A stretch of DNA of 52,708 bases, taken from an uncultured Clostridia bacterium (GTDB taxonomy: Bacteria; Bacillota; Clostridia; Oscillospirales; Acutalibacteraceae). The stretch spans positions 1 to 52,708 of the forward strand of contig CALWVF010000014.1 in the NCBI GenBank assembly GCA_944384925.1, given 5' to 3'. The notes under the pieces were generated by a model. The model was not told the DNA's origin. It saw nothing but the letters and a program-made list of their open reading frames with translations, and made no database searches. Made by a program: the position numbers and the translations under genes. Every line of letters starts with the position of its first letter. Positions within the stretch are counted from its first letter, which is position 1. Positions 7,695 to 16,393 of the stretch are shown here, piece after piece.

Positions 7695-9191
7695 TTATAC
7701 ATTAGATATTTCTATTGCTAATATTTTTGTTTCTTCAGAATTGTAATAGCATCTTATAAAATAACTTCCTAAAACAAATTTGATACTGGGAGCTTGACTA
7801 TTACTACTTAAACCTATAGATAAATTTGAAAAAACTGTATCGTAATATTTATCAAATTGATAATTCGCAGATGTTAATTGTGTACCAAATATACTAACAA
7901 GTTGTTCCTTTGTACTAGTAGACGTAATTCCTTTAAATGGCTCTTTTGTCCCCATAATAATTTTTTCACAACTATACGTTCCTTTATCTTCATCTGCATT
8001 AAATACTAATGAAGCATCTAAACTTACATAAGTTAAAATTTGCCTTGTATCCACTTGAGTTTTATAACTGTATTTACCAAATTGTTCAGTAACACTATCC
8101 ATAGATTGTCCAAGATAACTAATGTAATCTATACTTCCCTCTTTAAAGCTTCCACTAAATACCTGAGTTCCCAGTTTGTCATATGCTATACCTTCTCCAT
8201 CTTTATAGCCTTTTAAAAATTCTCCTTTATATACTACTTTCGAAGTAATTTCATCATAAAGTGTCCCTTCACCTTCATAAAGTCCATCAACAAATTCACC
8301 CTGATATAAAATTTTTTTTGTAGACGTATTATATAAAGTACCTTGTCCATTAAAAAGATTTTTTGCAAAATCACCCTGATATTTCAAAACTGTATTTTCA
8401 TATAAACTTCCTGAGCCACTATACTCTCCTGCAGAAAAGCTTCCTTCATATATCACAGTTTTTCCGTCAGTATCATATGCAAGCCCAGTACCCTCTTTTA
8501 AATCATTTGCAAAATCACCATAATATGCTTTTAAACCTGTATTAGGATTGTATTCTATTCCTTTCCCTGATCTTTGACCAAGAGAGAAATTACCGCTATA
8601 AATAAGCTGACCTTGTTGATTATATAAGCTTCCTTGACCTTCATACATATTTTTAGAAAATGCACCCTCATATATCATTACACCGCTATTGTACAGTTTA
8701 CCTTGTCCAGAATACTGGGAATCCTCAAATGAACCTTCATATACCAGCTCCCCATAATAATTATATTGTTTCCCTTCTCCAGTTATCTTTCCATCTACCA
8801 TATCCCCTTCATATATTAGCATTCCTGATGTATCGACAACTCTTGCTCTACCTGAAAATGTTGAGTATTTTTCACTATTTATAATTATTTCAGCTGTCCA
8901 AAGATTGCCTTCTGCCCACGGAAATAAAAATTTTACAAAAATATATACAAATATAATAAACACTACAGTTCCTATTGCTATAAATCTCTTCGATAAATAT
9001 AATCCGCCAACCTTAACGTAATCTTCTTTTTCTGAAGGTTTTTTAAAAAATAATCTAAAAATTTTATTTGCGAATTTTGTAATATTTTGGTTAAGTTTTT
9101 GGAGCAGCCTAGATATATTAAATTTGTTCTTTATCATCGAAAACTTGCTTTTTATCATGCCTGTAACGCCCGATAAAGGGTTTATTCTCAT
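7695..9191 (-). CDS. Membrane-anchored MORN-repeat protein in the CIS locus
   Basis: The start is the ATG at 9191 behind AAGGAG; a TTG-started extension to 9209 is less likely. The 498-aa protein has a basic cytoplasmic part, one membrane segment at about 69-88, and then roughly ten MORN-type repeats of about 22 residues (pattern YEGSF..G..SGQGKLY) to about residue 355. The C-terminal 145 residues form an unrecognised domain (SYLGQSMDSVTEQFG near its start). MORN repeats form extended beta-hairpin rods that bind lipids or proteins. By topology the repeats would face outside the membrane if the basic N-terminus stays inside. A role in anchoring or spanning the envelope near the injection system is inferred. 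Confidence 0.75.
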   Translation of the reverse strand: MRINPLSGVTGMIKSKFSMIKNKFNISRLLQKLNQNITKFANKIFRLFFKKPSEKEDYVKVGGLYLSKRFIAIGTVVFIIFVYIFVKFLFPWAEGNLWTAEIIINSEKYSTFSGRARVVDTSGMLIYEGDMVDGKITGEGKQYNYYGELVYEGSFEDSQYSGQGKLYNSGVMIYEGAFSKNMYEGQGSLYNQQGQLIYSGNFSLGQRSGKGIEYNPNTGLKAYYGDFANDLKEGTGLAYDTDGKTVIYEGSFSAGEYSGSGSLYENTVLKYQGDFAKNLFNGQGTLYNTSTKKILYQGEFVDGLYEGEGTLYDEITSKVVYKGEFLKGYKDGEGIAYDKLGTQVFSGSFKEGSIDYISYLGQSMDSVTEQFGKYSYKTQVDTRQILTYVSLDASLVFNADEDKGTYSCEKIIMGTKEPFKGITSTSTKEQLVSIFGTQLTSANYQFDKYYDTVFSNLSIGLSSNSQAPSIKFVLGSYFIRCYYNSEETKILAIEISNV

Positions 9192-9229
9192 ATTAGATGC
9201 TCCTTTCAATAAAAATTAAAACTTATAGT

Positions 9230-12052
9230 TTAAAAAATATATCCTTTCCAATCTTCAAATGTTTTTCCTTCATTTCTGTCGCAAAGCATTAAATAATATT
9301 TAGAAACTCTGTCTTCACCATTCACTCTTAAAACATTGGCAAATGCCTTTCTTGCAATCATGAATTTCCCCTCTATATATGCTTGAACTCCAGATTCAAA
9401 TAATCCTTTTGTAACACTATATAAATCTTTTTCATATAGGTTAGTTTCATTTATAAATTCATAAATCTTTAACGGTGCTCTCGAGAAAAGGTCTTCCACT
9501 TGTCCTACTAATCTGTAATTGCAATTTTTGCTATATCCTAAAGCATGAATTATAGGTTCTATTGCAAAATGAGATAACCTCAAGTTTGAGATTTGTTTTT
9601 CTATATAATTTATTTGATATATAGAAGACGACAATAAAGATATAGACATTCTCGATTTTGTTCCCATAACACCAATTAGCGTTTCTCCTGTATTTAATAT
9701 CATTTTAGCGGTGCTCGACAAGATGCTGTCTTCAAAAGCCTCTTTAAATTGTAGTGAGCTGGTAACAGCGTCTTGCGCACTATATGGAAATAGAATTGTC
9801 ATTTCACTTGCGTTAAACCAATGTACAACACCATTATTATTTTCTACAATCAAAAATAGTTTATCGAATATTTTGTTTAATATATTAAAATACTGAGTAT
9901 CTTCAATATTAGAATATGAAGGATTATTTTTTATATTAAAAGATACATACAAAATATTTATAGTCGAAACTTTCTTATCATAAAGTCTTACTTCTTTTAT
10001 TTTGTCTTTACCTAAAAGATGCAATAGTTCTACAGGCAAAAACCTTATATATTCCTTATTTAAATCCACAAGTTCTGAAACATATTTATTCATTCTCTCT
10101 GTCATTAAATTAAACGCTTTACCTATTTCAAATAATTCATCTCTAGATTCAATTTGAACTTTTATATTCCAATTACCTTCTCCTATAGAATTAACAGAAT
10201 CTTTCAGCTCTTTTAAGGGTTTAAATGACTTTTTTAATATAAAAAACAAATAAGCGAATAATATAATCGTAGATATACCTATAGCTATTAAAAGTTTACT
10301 CAAAATATTAGTATATATTTTAGTTTGATATTCTTGTTTATCTGATCGTACTTCTAGCATACCAACTATACTACCAGATGAATTTTTAATAGGCAAAAAA
10401 GAACTAATCCACTCCCCATATGGATCCTTTATATTTGACTTGTAATTATAAGTGTCGAACTCGCCGTTAATCATTTGATTCCATATTCTATAATATTCGT
10501 TAACTGTATTATCATCTAATAAATATGTTAATGGTATTTTAGGCGTATTTATTATCCTAAAATTAAAATCCTTACTTTGGTAGTATTCCCTTTCACTATA
10601 ATAATTGTTGAATGCTATATAAATTTGTTCACTATCAGCTGTATAAGTAATATAAGTTTGAAGAATGCCTCCAACAATCTCCTCAGCTGTTTCAAATCCA
10701 TTAAATATATTGTCTTGCACTGCTGTGTATTCAGGGCTCATATAATCAGACACATGATTTAATTTTACAAAATCATCCGCTTTAAAGCTATTAAGAATAA
10801 TATTTCCACCGATATTATGAGATGTTGAAATAACTTTAGAGTAATTATTCAATGAATTAGTTACCGACACAATAGCAATAGCTACCATAGCTAAAATATA
10901 CATTGGAAATGCTAATATTCCTATTTTTAAACTTAGTTTTATATTTCCAATTTTAAATTTGTTATATAAAAATACACTGCCAATTAATATTCCAAATACT
11001 AAAACCGATGCAATTAATATTTTCCAAGAACTATCTGTAAAAAAATTATAGTTCATTTTATAAAAGACGTTTTGATTTTTACCAAATCTAATATATCCCT
11101 GATTATTAGTTCCCTTAATCATTGCAAAATAATCCGATGATTGTATAGCATTTATATAAGTAACATCTTCTAAATTTATATTTCTCTTGTTATTGATGAT
11201 ACTGGATTTACTACATAAAAGCTCTATAGTTAAATCAGATACATTAAACTTATAAAAATTGCCACTCATTATATCTGTAAAATACAAATTGTCGTTCTTA
11301 TCAACAGAAAAATCAGTTATACAAGCTTCTCCGCCAATTGTCGAAGATATATCTTTAAATATATTCTGATCATCCATTATATATAGTTCTCCACGTTTAG
11401 TTGCATATGCAATTTTTCCATTAGATAACACAGCCATATCTGTAACCCAGCCATAATCGGTTGATGTATCCACATCTGATGTTATTCCAAATTGACTCAT
11501 AATTTTAGGTTTATCAATTACATTTAAATCCGAAGATAAGATTTCATATCCTTCTCCTCTATTGCACATAATTTTAAGATCTTTTCCTACTATTTGCATT
11601 TTATATATATATGGGTTCCTTTGAACCTCCTCTTGGTTATTATAATCTACAGTAGCTATATCTCTAAAGTATTTTCCTTTCTCATCAAATGCTATTATTT
11701 TCTCATTAGTTAATTGCAATTGGCTAGGATCACTTTGATCTATAGGTGAAAATTCACTCTCCAACAAATAAATATTCTCATCACTATCTACTTCAATCTG
11801 ACCATATTGGTGGTAGTTTCCATTTTGCATTTCTTTAATCTTTTTTTCGAATACAATAGTACCATTTGAATTAGCTTTAATAATATTATATATCTTAGGT
11901 TGGCGCTGATAACTTAGTATATATACATTTCCGTTTACATCAACTGTACAGTCTACAACATTATCTATATTTACTTTGTTAAACAACACTTCTATGAAAT
12001 AACCTATCACTATGCTAACTATAGCAATGATAAAAATTAGTTTTCTTTTCAT
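9230..12052 (-). CDS. Membrane receptor with sensor, HAMP and degenerate cyclase-like domain
   Basis: The protein is 940 aa. It starts with a membrane segment (5-23) and a beta-propeller-like region with repeated NGNVYIL/DENIYLLE motifs to about 335. Membrane segments follow at 344-363 and 374-397, then an extracellular Cache-like sensor (about 398-583), another membrane segment (584-606) and a HAMP-like linker (607-662). Residues 668-865 resemble class III adenylate/guanylate cyclases: FLPVELLHLLGKDKIKEV, then TGETLIGVMGTKSR. The metal-binding Asp motif (usually FSDIRGFT) is replaced by LYVSFNIKN, so catalysis is unlikely. A short TPR-like tail ends the protein. It heads the second half of the CIS operon. 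I infer a signal receptor that controls assembly or firing. Confidence 0.75.
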   Translation of the reverse strand: MKRKLIFIIAIVSIVIGYFIEVLFNKVNIDNVVDCTVDVNGNVYILSYQRQPKIYNIIKANSNGTIVFEKKIKEMQNGNYHQYGQIEVDSDENIYLLESEFSPIDQSDPSQLQLTNEKIIAFDEKGKYFRDIATVDYNNQEEVQRNPYIYKMQIVGKDLKIMCNRGEGYEILSSDLNVIDKPKIMSQFGITSDVDTSTDYGWVTDMAVLSNGKIAYATKRGELYIMDDQNIFKDISSTIGGEACITDFSVDKNDNLYFTDIMSGNFYKFNVSDLTIELLCSKSSIINNKRNINLEDVTYINAIQSSDYFAMIKGTNNQGYIRFGKNQNVFYKMNYNFFTDSSWKILIASVLVFGILIGSVFLYNKFKIGNIKLSLKIGILAFPMYILAMVAIAIVSVTNSLNNYSKVISTSHNIGGNIILNSFKADDFVKLNHVSDYMSPEYTAVQDNIFNGFETAEEIVGGILQTYITYTADSEQIYIAFNNYYSEREYYQSKDFNFRIINTPKIPLTYLLDDNTVNEYYRIWNQMINGEFDTYNYKSNIKDPYGEWISSFLPIKNSSGSIVGMLEVRSDKQEYQTKIYTNILSKLLIAIGISTIILFAYLFFILKKSFKPLKELKDSVNSIGEGNWNIKVQIESRDELFEIGKAFNLMTERMNKYVSELVDLNKEYIRFLPVELLHLLGKDKIKEVRLYDKKVSTINILYVSFNIKNNPSYSNIEDTQYFNILNKIFDKLFLIVENNNGVVHWFNASEMTILFPYSAQDAVTSSLQFKEAFEDSILSSTAKMILNTGETLIGVMGTKSRMSISLLSSSIYQINYIEKQISNLRLSHFAIEPIIHALGYSKNCNYRLVGQVEDLFSRAPLKIYEFINETNLYEKDLYSVTKGLFESGVQAYIEGKFMIARKAFANVLRVNGEDRVSKYYLMLCDRNEGKTFEDWKGYIF

Positions 12053-12109
12053 ATACTCCTCCTAAAATATATAAATAAATTATCTATATAAACAAAGCAA
12101 TAATTTCTA

Positions 12110-12171
12110 TTTACTATTTTTATAGACTGTTGTATAATATAAATTATACAATATTATTAAAAGGATGTGAA
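12110..12171. promoter_or_regulatory. Two opposed promoters sharing one palindrome
   Basis: The palindrome TTGTATAAT-ATAA-ATTATACAA (12130-12151) places a perfect TATAAT on each strand. On the + strand, TTTACT (12110-12115), 17 bp and TATAAT (12133-12138) drive the LysM gene. On the - strand, TTCACA (12171-12166), 17 bp and TATAAT (12148-12143) drive the 9230-12052 gene and everything downstream. The -10 boxes are 4 bp apart, so the two promoters cannot easily fire together, and a dimeric regulator could bind the palindrome. Confidence 0.6.
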
Positions 12172-12178
12172 GCATATA

Positions 12179-13318
12179 ATGGCAAATTTTAATATAAAAG
12201 ATTACAAAATTGTCGGAACCCTTACACAAGGTAAATCTTTTAGTGCATTAATAGCTTCTAAAAATAATGATGATGATAATTTATATTTAATAAATAAATT
12301 TCCTCACAACAAAGAACACGAAAAATTATTTAAAGAATTTTTTTCATATTATTCATCCAAGCAGAAAAGTAAAGATATGGATAATTTCTTTGCAGATTCA
12401 CATTCGTTTTATGTTGTTTTCAACTATAGAGATAGCGAAAGTATAAAAGAAAAGTTTTCTGCTCAAAAAAATACAATGTCTTACGATAAAAGATGTATTA
12501 TACTAAAAGAAATACTTTTAAAGTTAGACAGTTTATCGAATATGCCTATTAGTGCACTAGCCTGCATAACAGATATTTCAAATATATGTATTGACAAAAA
12601 TAATAGTATAACTATATTATACAATCTAAATAACATTTTTGAAAATCAGTCTGCTGATATGCAAGATATTTTTAAAAACATTTCTATTATTATAGAAACC
12701 ACCTTACAAAATGAATTAAAAGAAAAATACACAAAAGCATTAAAATTAGTTGTTAAAAATTGCAAAAATAATGTTTACAAATCTATACCTCAATTAATAG
12801 TAGAATTAGAAAAGTCTGAAAATGATTTCGATAACACTAATATTTTTTCTAAAATAAAAAAATATATGTCGCAAAATAAAGGAAAACTAAAAAAATATTA
12901 TAAAATAGGTGGACTAGCCGCTGTAATTATATTTGTGCTATTCATTTATAATCTATTATTCTTAAAAGGTAATCATATTGTAAATGGTAGTACAAAAGCT
13001 ACGGTTGGTAATATTGAGTACTTACTAGAATCCATGCCTACAGATGTTGGAATAGATCCTCATATGATAGAATTTAGTCGTCCTTCCTCATCAACTTCAA
13101 TAGATTTAACTTTACCCGAAGGGATAGAACTATCTTCTGAAGATTACATAGTTCAAAATGGTGATACGTTACAATCTATATGTGAAAATTATTATGGCAG
13201 TAAAGATTTTGTATCGGCAGTAAGAAGTTTTAACAATATAGAAGAAGAGAATCTTAGTGTTGGAATGGTAATATTGCTACCAGATGCCCAAGGAATATAT
13301 CAGTATTTCTTTAGTTAA
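12179..13318 (+). CDS. Single-pass membrane LysM protein with kinase-like N-terminal region
   Basis: The start is the ATG at 12179; the upstream GTG at 12167 has no room for a ribosome site. The protein is 379 aa. The cytoplasmic part (1-240) begins YKIVGTLTQGKSFSALIAS and continues with a YLINKF strand, loosely like the N-lobe of a protein kinase without catalytic residues. A membrane segment (about 246-262) follows, then a linker and a C-terminal LysM domain (about 323-368: YIVQNGDTLQSICENYYG, then a LSVGMVILLP strand) that would face the cell wall. It is the only + strand gene inside the CIS locus. LysM domains bind peptidoglycan; Afp7-type baseplate proteins usually carry one, and the two found here do not. 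The kinase-like reading is tentative. Confidence 0.7.
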   Translation: MANFNIKDYKIVGTLTQGKSFSALIASKNNDDDNLYLINKFPHNKEHEKLFKEFFSYYSSKQKSKDMDNFFADSHSFYVVFNYRDSESIKEKFSAQKNTMSYDKRCIILKEILLKLDSLSNMPISALACITDISNICIDKNNSITILYNLNNIFENQSADMQDIFKNISIIIETTLQNELKEKYTKALKLVVKNCKNNVYKSIPQLIVELEKSENDFDNTNIFSKIKKYMSQNKGKLKKYYKIGGLAAVIIFVLFIYNLLFLKGNHIVNGSTKATVGNIEYLLESMPTDVGIDPHMIEFSRPSSSTSIDLTLPEGIELSSEDYIVQNGDTLQSICENYYGSKDFVSAVRSFNNIEEENLSVGMVILLPDAQGIYQYFFS

Positions 13319-13335
13319 ATATATTATTCTTTTAT

Positions 13336-13376
13336 ATATCCCAAAGAGCATATATTGCCCTTTGGGATATACTTTT
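13336..13376. terminator. Hairpin terminator between convergent genes
   Basis: The arms ATATCCCAAAG (13336-13346) and CTTTGGGATAT (13360-13370) are perfectly complementary and are followed by ACTTTTT on the + strand. It terminates the LysM gene and lies just before the 13389 stop of the convergent gene. Confidence 0.8.
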
Positions 13377-13388
13377 TGATATAAATTT

Positions 13389-15191
13389 TTATTCTGCTAC
13401 ACTTACAACAACATAAGCTGTATCGACTTTATCTGGGAATTTAACACTTTGAGCCCTTACTTCATATACACCTTCTTTAGAAGGAGCGGTGTATAATCCA
13501 TTTTTATCAATAGTTCCAGAACCAGGTTCTGTTAAAGACCAATTTACTTCTTGGCTACTTGCTCCATCTACACTTGCAAAGAATCTAACTTGACCTAAAG
13601 GTTCTACTCTTGTGGTATTCGGTGTAATAGAAACATTAACATTTTCGCCACCCATATTTGGTGTCTCTACTTTTGGAGCTTCTGACTCTACTTTAAATGG
13701 TTTAAATGCCCACCATCTTATATAAATATATGGTAAGTCTGTCTTTTCTTGAAGCCTTACTCCTATTTTCATAGTTCCTTTATCTGGGTTTACCATAGAA
13801 GCAATCTTAACATTCGGTGCAGATACTCCAACTTCATTTTCAAATAAACTACTTTCGCCAAACAGCATAAAATTGTCTGTATTTGTTTCATAGTTAGATT
13901 GATTTTCAATAGCCGTCATAACACCAATACTTCCAAATCCTAGACCATGTACAAATTCATATGAGTAAAATGTGTCTCCTACCTTTGGTGATAATCCTAA
14001 TTCTATTCTTTCAACTCCTGTAACTATATTGTCTGCTACACTCTGAACTGGAGCTGCTTCTGCAGGGGCTTGAACAACTGTTTTTATAGTCTTAGTATCA
14101 CCTGATTCAATTTTAACGACTCCACTTCCAGATACCTCTTGCAATACCTTTAATAATTCATTACTCAACAAATATTGTTTAAATGGATTTTTTTCTATGT
14201 CTTCTATAGCATAAGAAGATTCATTAGATATAACATGCAATTTTGCAAGATATATATATTGATCGTCTTTTTCCTCCATAAACTCATCAAAATGCTTTGC
14301 ATAATAATTTTCTATAATAACCTCTTTTAAATCCTTTTCGGTAATAAATACAGAATGTTTAACATCTTCCGCTATAGTGTCTTTATCTTTACCAACTTGT
14401 ATATTAAATGAATTTTTAGAAATTACTAAATCAGTATAAGCATTTGCAATGGCATCGCAGCTTAAATAGTAGTCGGTTCTTTCTATCTTATAAGTTGAAA
14501 CCTCTGATTCTTTATATACAATATGACATTTATCTTTACCATCTGATGATTTAAAAAATTCACCGCCTATATCAAAACTATAGCTAATAGGTGCTGTAAC
14601 GTTAGATTTTTCAAATATAACACTAACTTTAACGTTCTTACCAGGGTTAACATATTTAGATATTTCTAAGCTTATCTTTAAGCCATTTTTGTTATACAAT
14701 TCTATATTGTCGCATACTAAATGCTTTAATCCCAAATGGCTTGGTTCCGGCTTTTTATCTGTTACAAACAAATCATAAGTTTCATTAACTCTATTATATT
14801 CCTGGCTAACACCACTATCTTTGCCTGAACCAGCAACAGAAAATGTGCTTTCTTTAAATTCTTCTTTGTATTTTATACAAAGATATAAATCTCCTTTATC
14901 TTTGTTTTCTTCAAATCCTTTTATTATACTTAGTCTTTTTACACTAGGCTCATTTACAATTATTTCTCGACCTTCATAATCTATAGCCATACCGGATTCT
15001 AAAGAGAAAGTTCTGCTATCGACTAATATAACATCCAAACCGGAAACTATACCTGCACCATTAAGCATTCGATTCCCCAAACGCCTTTTTGAATTGTGAT
15101 ATATCTGCTCACTTTCAAAATCTCTAACTGTCATTAGCTTACCGAAAAAATAATTGTTTCTTTCGCATGAATAATACTGTTTATCACTCAT
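13389..15191 (-). CDS. Baseplate-associated accessory protein with C-terminal Ig-like domain
   Basis: This 600-aa protein starts with NNYFFGKLMTVRDFESEQ and NRMLNGAGIVSGLDV, a conserved N-terminus I know from proteins encoded beside tail protein I in eCIS loci. The middle is long and beta-rich. The last 95 residues form a bacterial Ig-like domain, with a VSITPNTTRVEPLGQVRFFA strand and the SGTIDKNGLYTAPSKEGVY motif. Such domains occur in tail fibres and surface adhesins, so contact with a target or with the host envelope is possible. It is the last gene of the main baseplate run, 67 nt after the tail protein I gene, and has a normal AGAGG ribosome site. Confidence 0.7.
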   Translation of the reverse strand: MSDKQYYSCERNNYFFGKLMTVRDFESEQIYHNSKRRLGNRMLNGAGIVSGLDVILVDSRTFSLESGMAIDYEGREIIVNEPSVKRLSIIKGFEENKDKGDLYLCIKYKEEFKESTFSVAGSGKDSGVSQEYNRVNETYDLFVTDKKPEPSHLGLKHLVCDNIELYNKNGLKISLEISKYVNPGKNVKVSVIFEKSNVTAPISYSFDIGGEFFKSSDGKDKCHIVYKESEVSTYKIERTDYYLSCDAIANAYTDLVISKNSFNIQVGKDKDTIAEDVKHSVFITEKDLKEVIIENYYAKHFDEFMEEKDDQYIYLAKLHVISNESSYAIEDIEKNPFKQYLLSNELLKVLQEVSGSGVVKIESGDTKTIKTVVQAPAEAAPVQSVADNIVTGVERIELGLSPKVGDTFYSYEFVHGLGFGSIGVMTAIENQSNYETNTDNFMLFGESSLFENEVGVSAPNVKIASMVNPDKGTMKIGVRLQEKTDLPYIYIRWWAFKPFKVESEAPKVETPNMGGENVNVSITPNTTRVEPLGQVRFFASVDGASSQEVNWSLTEPGSGTIDKNGLYTAPSKEGVYEVRAQSVKFPDKVDTAYVVVSVAE

Positions 15192-15258
15192 AATTAAAAC
15201 CTCTTTTCTTTACACAACTCTTTTCTACATTACTTCTAATAATCATTTAAAATTTTTA

Positions 15259-16374
15259 CTAACCTAATACTATATTTTCATTTTGTGTTATATAGGAATT
15301 AACTCCCAAGTAACAATGATGATCTAAATATATCTTATTGTTTAATATAACCAGATTACAAATCGAATCCAAAGGTTTGCAGCTTTCAATAATTTTTAAA
15401 AGCTCAGCATATATATCAGAACCAATTTCTTTATCTGTATTTATTAAAACACTAAAGGTATAATTACTTTCCCCATAAAGTCTCTCTATGTTTTCTTTAC
15501 ACTCGCTATAGTAATCGTTTTCTGTAACCTTAAACTGCTCTATAATGATAGGTTTTATACCCATATATAATTCTATCATCTTACTTATGGAATAACTTGT
15601 CCCCTTCATCCTGTAAATTTCCATTATATTTTTCAAGAGTTTTCTTAACTTATCCTCTCCCCAAATATAACTATCCTCAACAGAAAACCAGCTAGTAAGC
15701 CACTCTAAGGCTTCTTTATTTGCTATATTAGGAGCAAACATTTTAGGAATATTATCTATATCATCTTCTAAGTCATAATAAATAGATTGAAATACTGCAA
15801 GAAATCTAGATAAAAATGAATCTTTTTCTTGCCCTTTACTATAAACTTGAGGTAAATAATTAATAAAAGATATTCTTGGAAATTCCAGTTTCATTTTATT
15901 CATTGAAAAGATTTCATCATTATAGCAAAATATTTCAATAGCAATCCAAATATACCTTCCTTTAAATGTATGCATTACTATATCTGTTGGATTATCATAT
16001 GATTTTGCCCCTATATAATCTAATATTTCAAGCTTTTTATTAGAATCAGTATTTTTGTCCATCATTAAATTGTTTAAATTCTTTTCAGTATATTTTCCTG
16101 TCTTTTCATCAATCAAGCTTACAGTCAATCTATCACTTGAATATATTTTCACTTTAAACAACATATCCTGAGATAAATTTACATCAAACCTTAATCTATT
16201 CCATACAGTCTCAGACTTTAAACTATCGAAAGCTGATGATATATAAACACCCTTTTCACCTGAAGTATTTTTAAATTTTAAAGTATCATCTTCGAAGTAT
16301 ATATTTTCAATTACACTATTGTTAGACCAATCATTCTGATGATTTAATAAAAAGTACTTTGTTCCTGAAGCCAA
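15259..16374 (-). CDS. Tail protein I-like baseplate component
   Basis: This 371-aa protein starts at a TTG behind a run of Gs (GGGGGGTGATGTT). The centre carries the phage tail protein I signature: FINYLPQVYSKGQEKDSFL, then RFLAVFQSIYYDLEDDID, MFAPNIANKEALEWLTSWF and KLLKNIMEIYRMKGTSYSI. In phage and CIS this protein sits at the outer baseplate and links it to fibres or fins. The N-terminal 170 residues are a beta-rich extension. It follows the two baseplate-J genes, the usual order. Confidence 0.85.
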   Translation of the reverse strand: MASGTKYFLLNHQNDWSNNSVIENIYFEDDTLKFKNTSGEKGVYISSAFDSLKSETVWNRLRFDVNLSQDMLFKVKIYSSDRLTVSLIDEKTGKYTEKNLNNLMMDKNTDSNKKLEILDYIGAKSYDNPTDIVMHTFKGRYIWIAIEIFCYNDEIFSMNKMKLEFPRISFINYLPQVYSKGQEKDSFLSRFLAVFQSIYYDLEDDIDNIPKMFAPNIANKEALEWLTSWFSVEDSYIWGEDKLRKLLKNIMEIYRMKGTSYSISKMIELYMGIKPIIIEQFKVTENDYYSECKENIERLYGESNYTFSVLINTDKEIGSDIYAELLKIIESCKPLDSICNLVILNNKIYLDHHCYLGVNSYITQNENIVLG

Positions 16375-16393
16375 AACATCACCCCCCTAAAAA

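Noticed and set aside
8363-8884. Two + strand frames rich in His, Leu and Tyr
   Set aside because: They are antisense shadows of the MORN repeats, with the same period and no ribosome sites.
12179-13318. True serine/threonine kinase in the CIS locus
   Set aside because: No HRD, DFG or glycine-rich loop could be found; only a weak N-lobe-like pattern remains.
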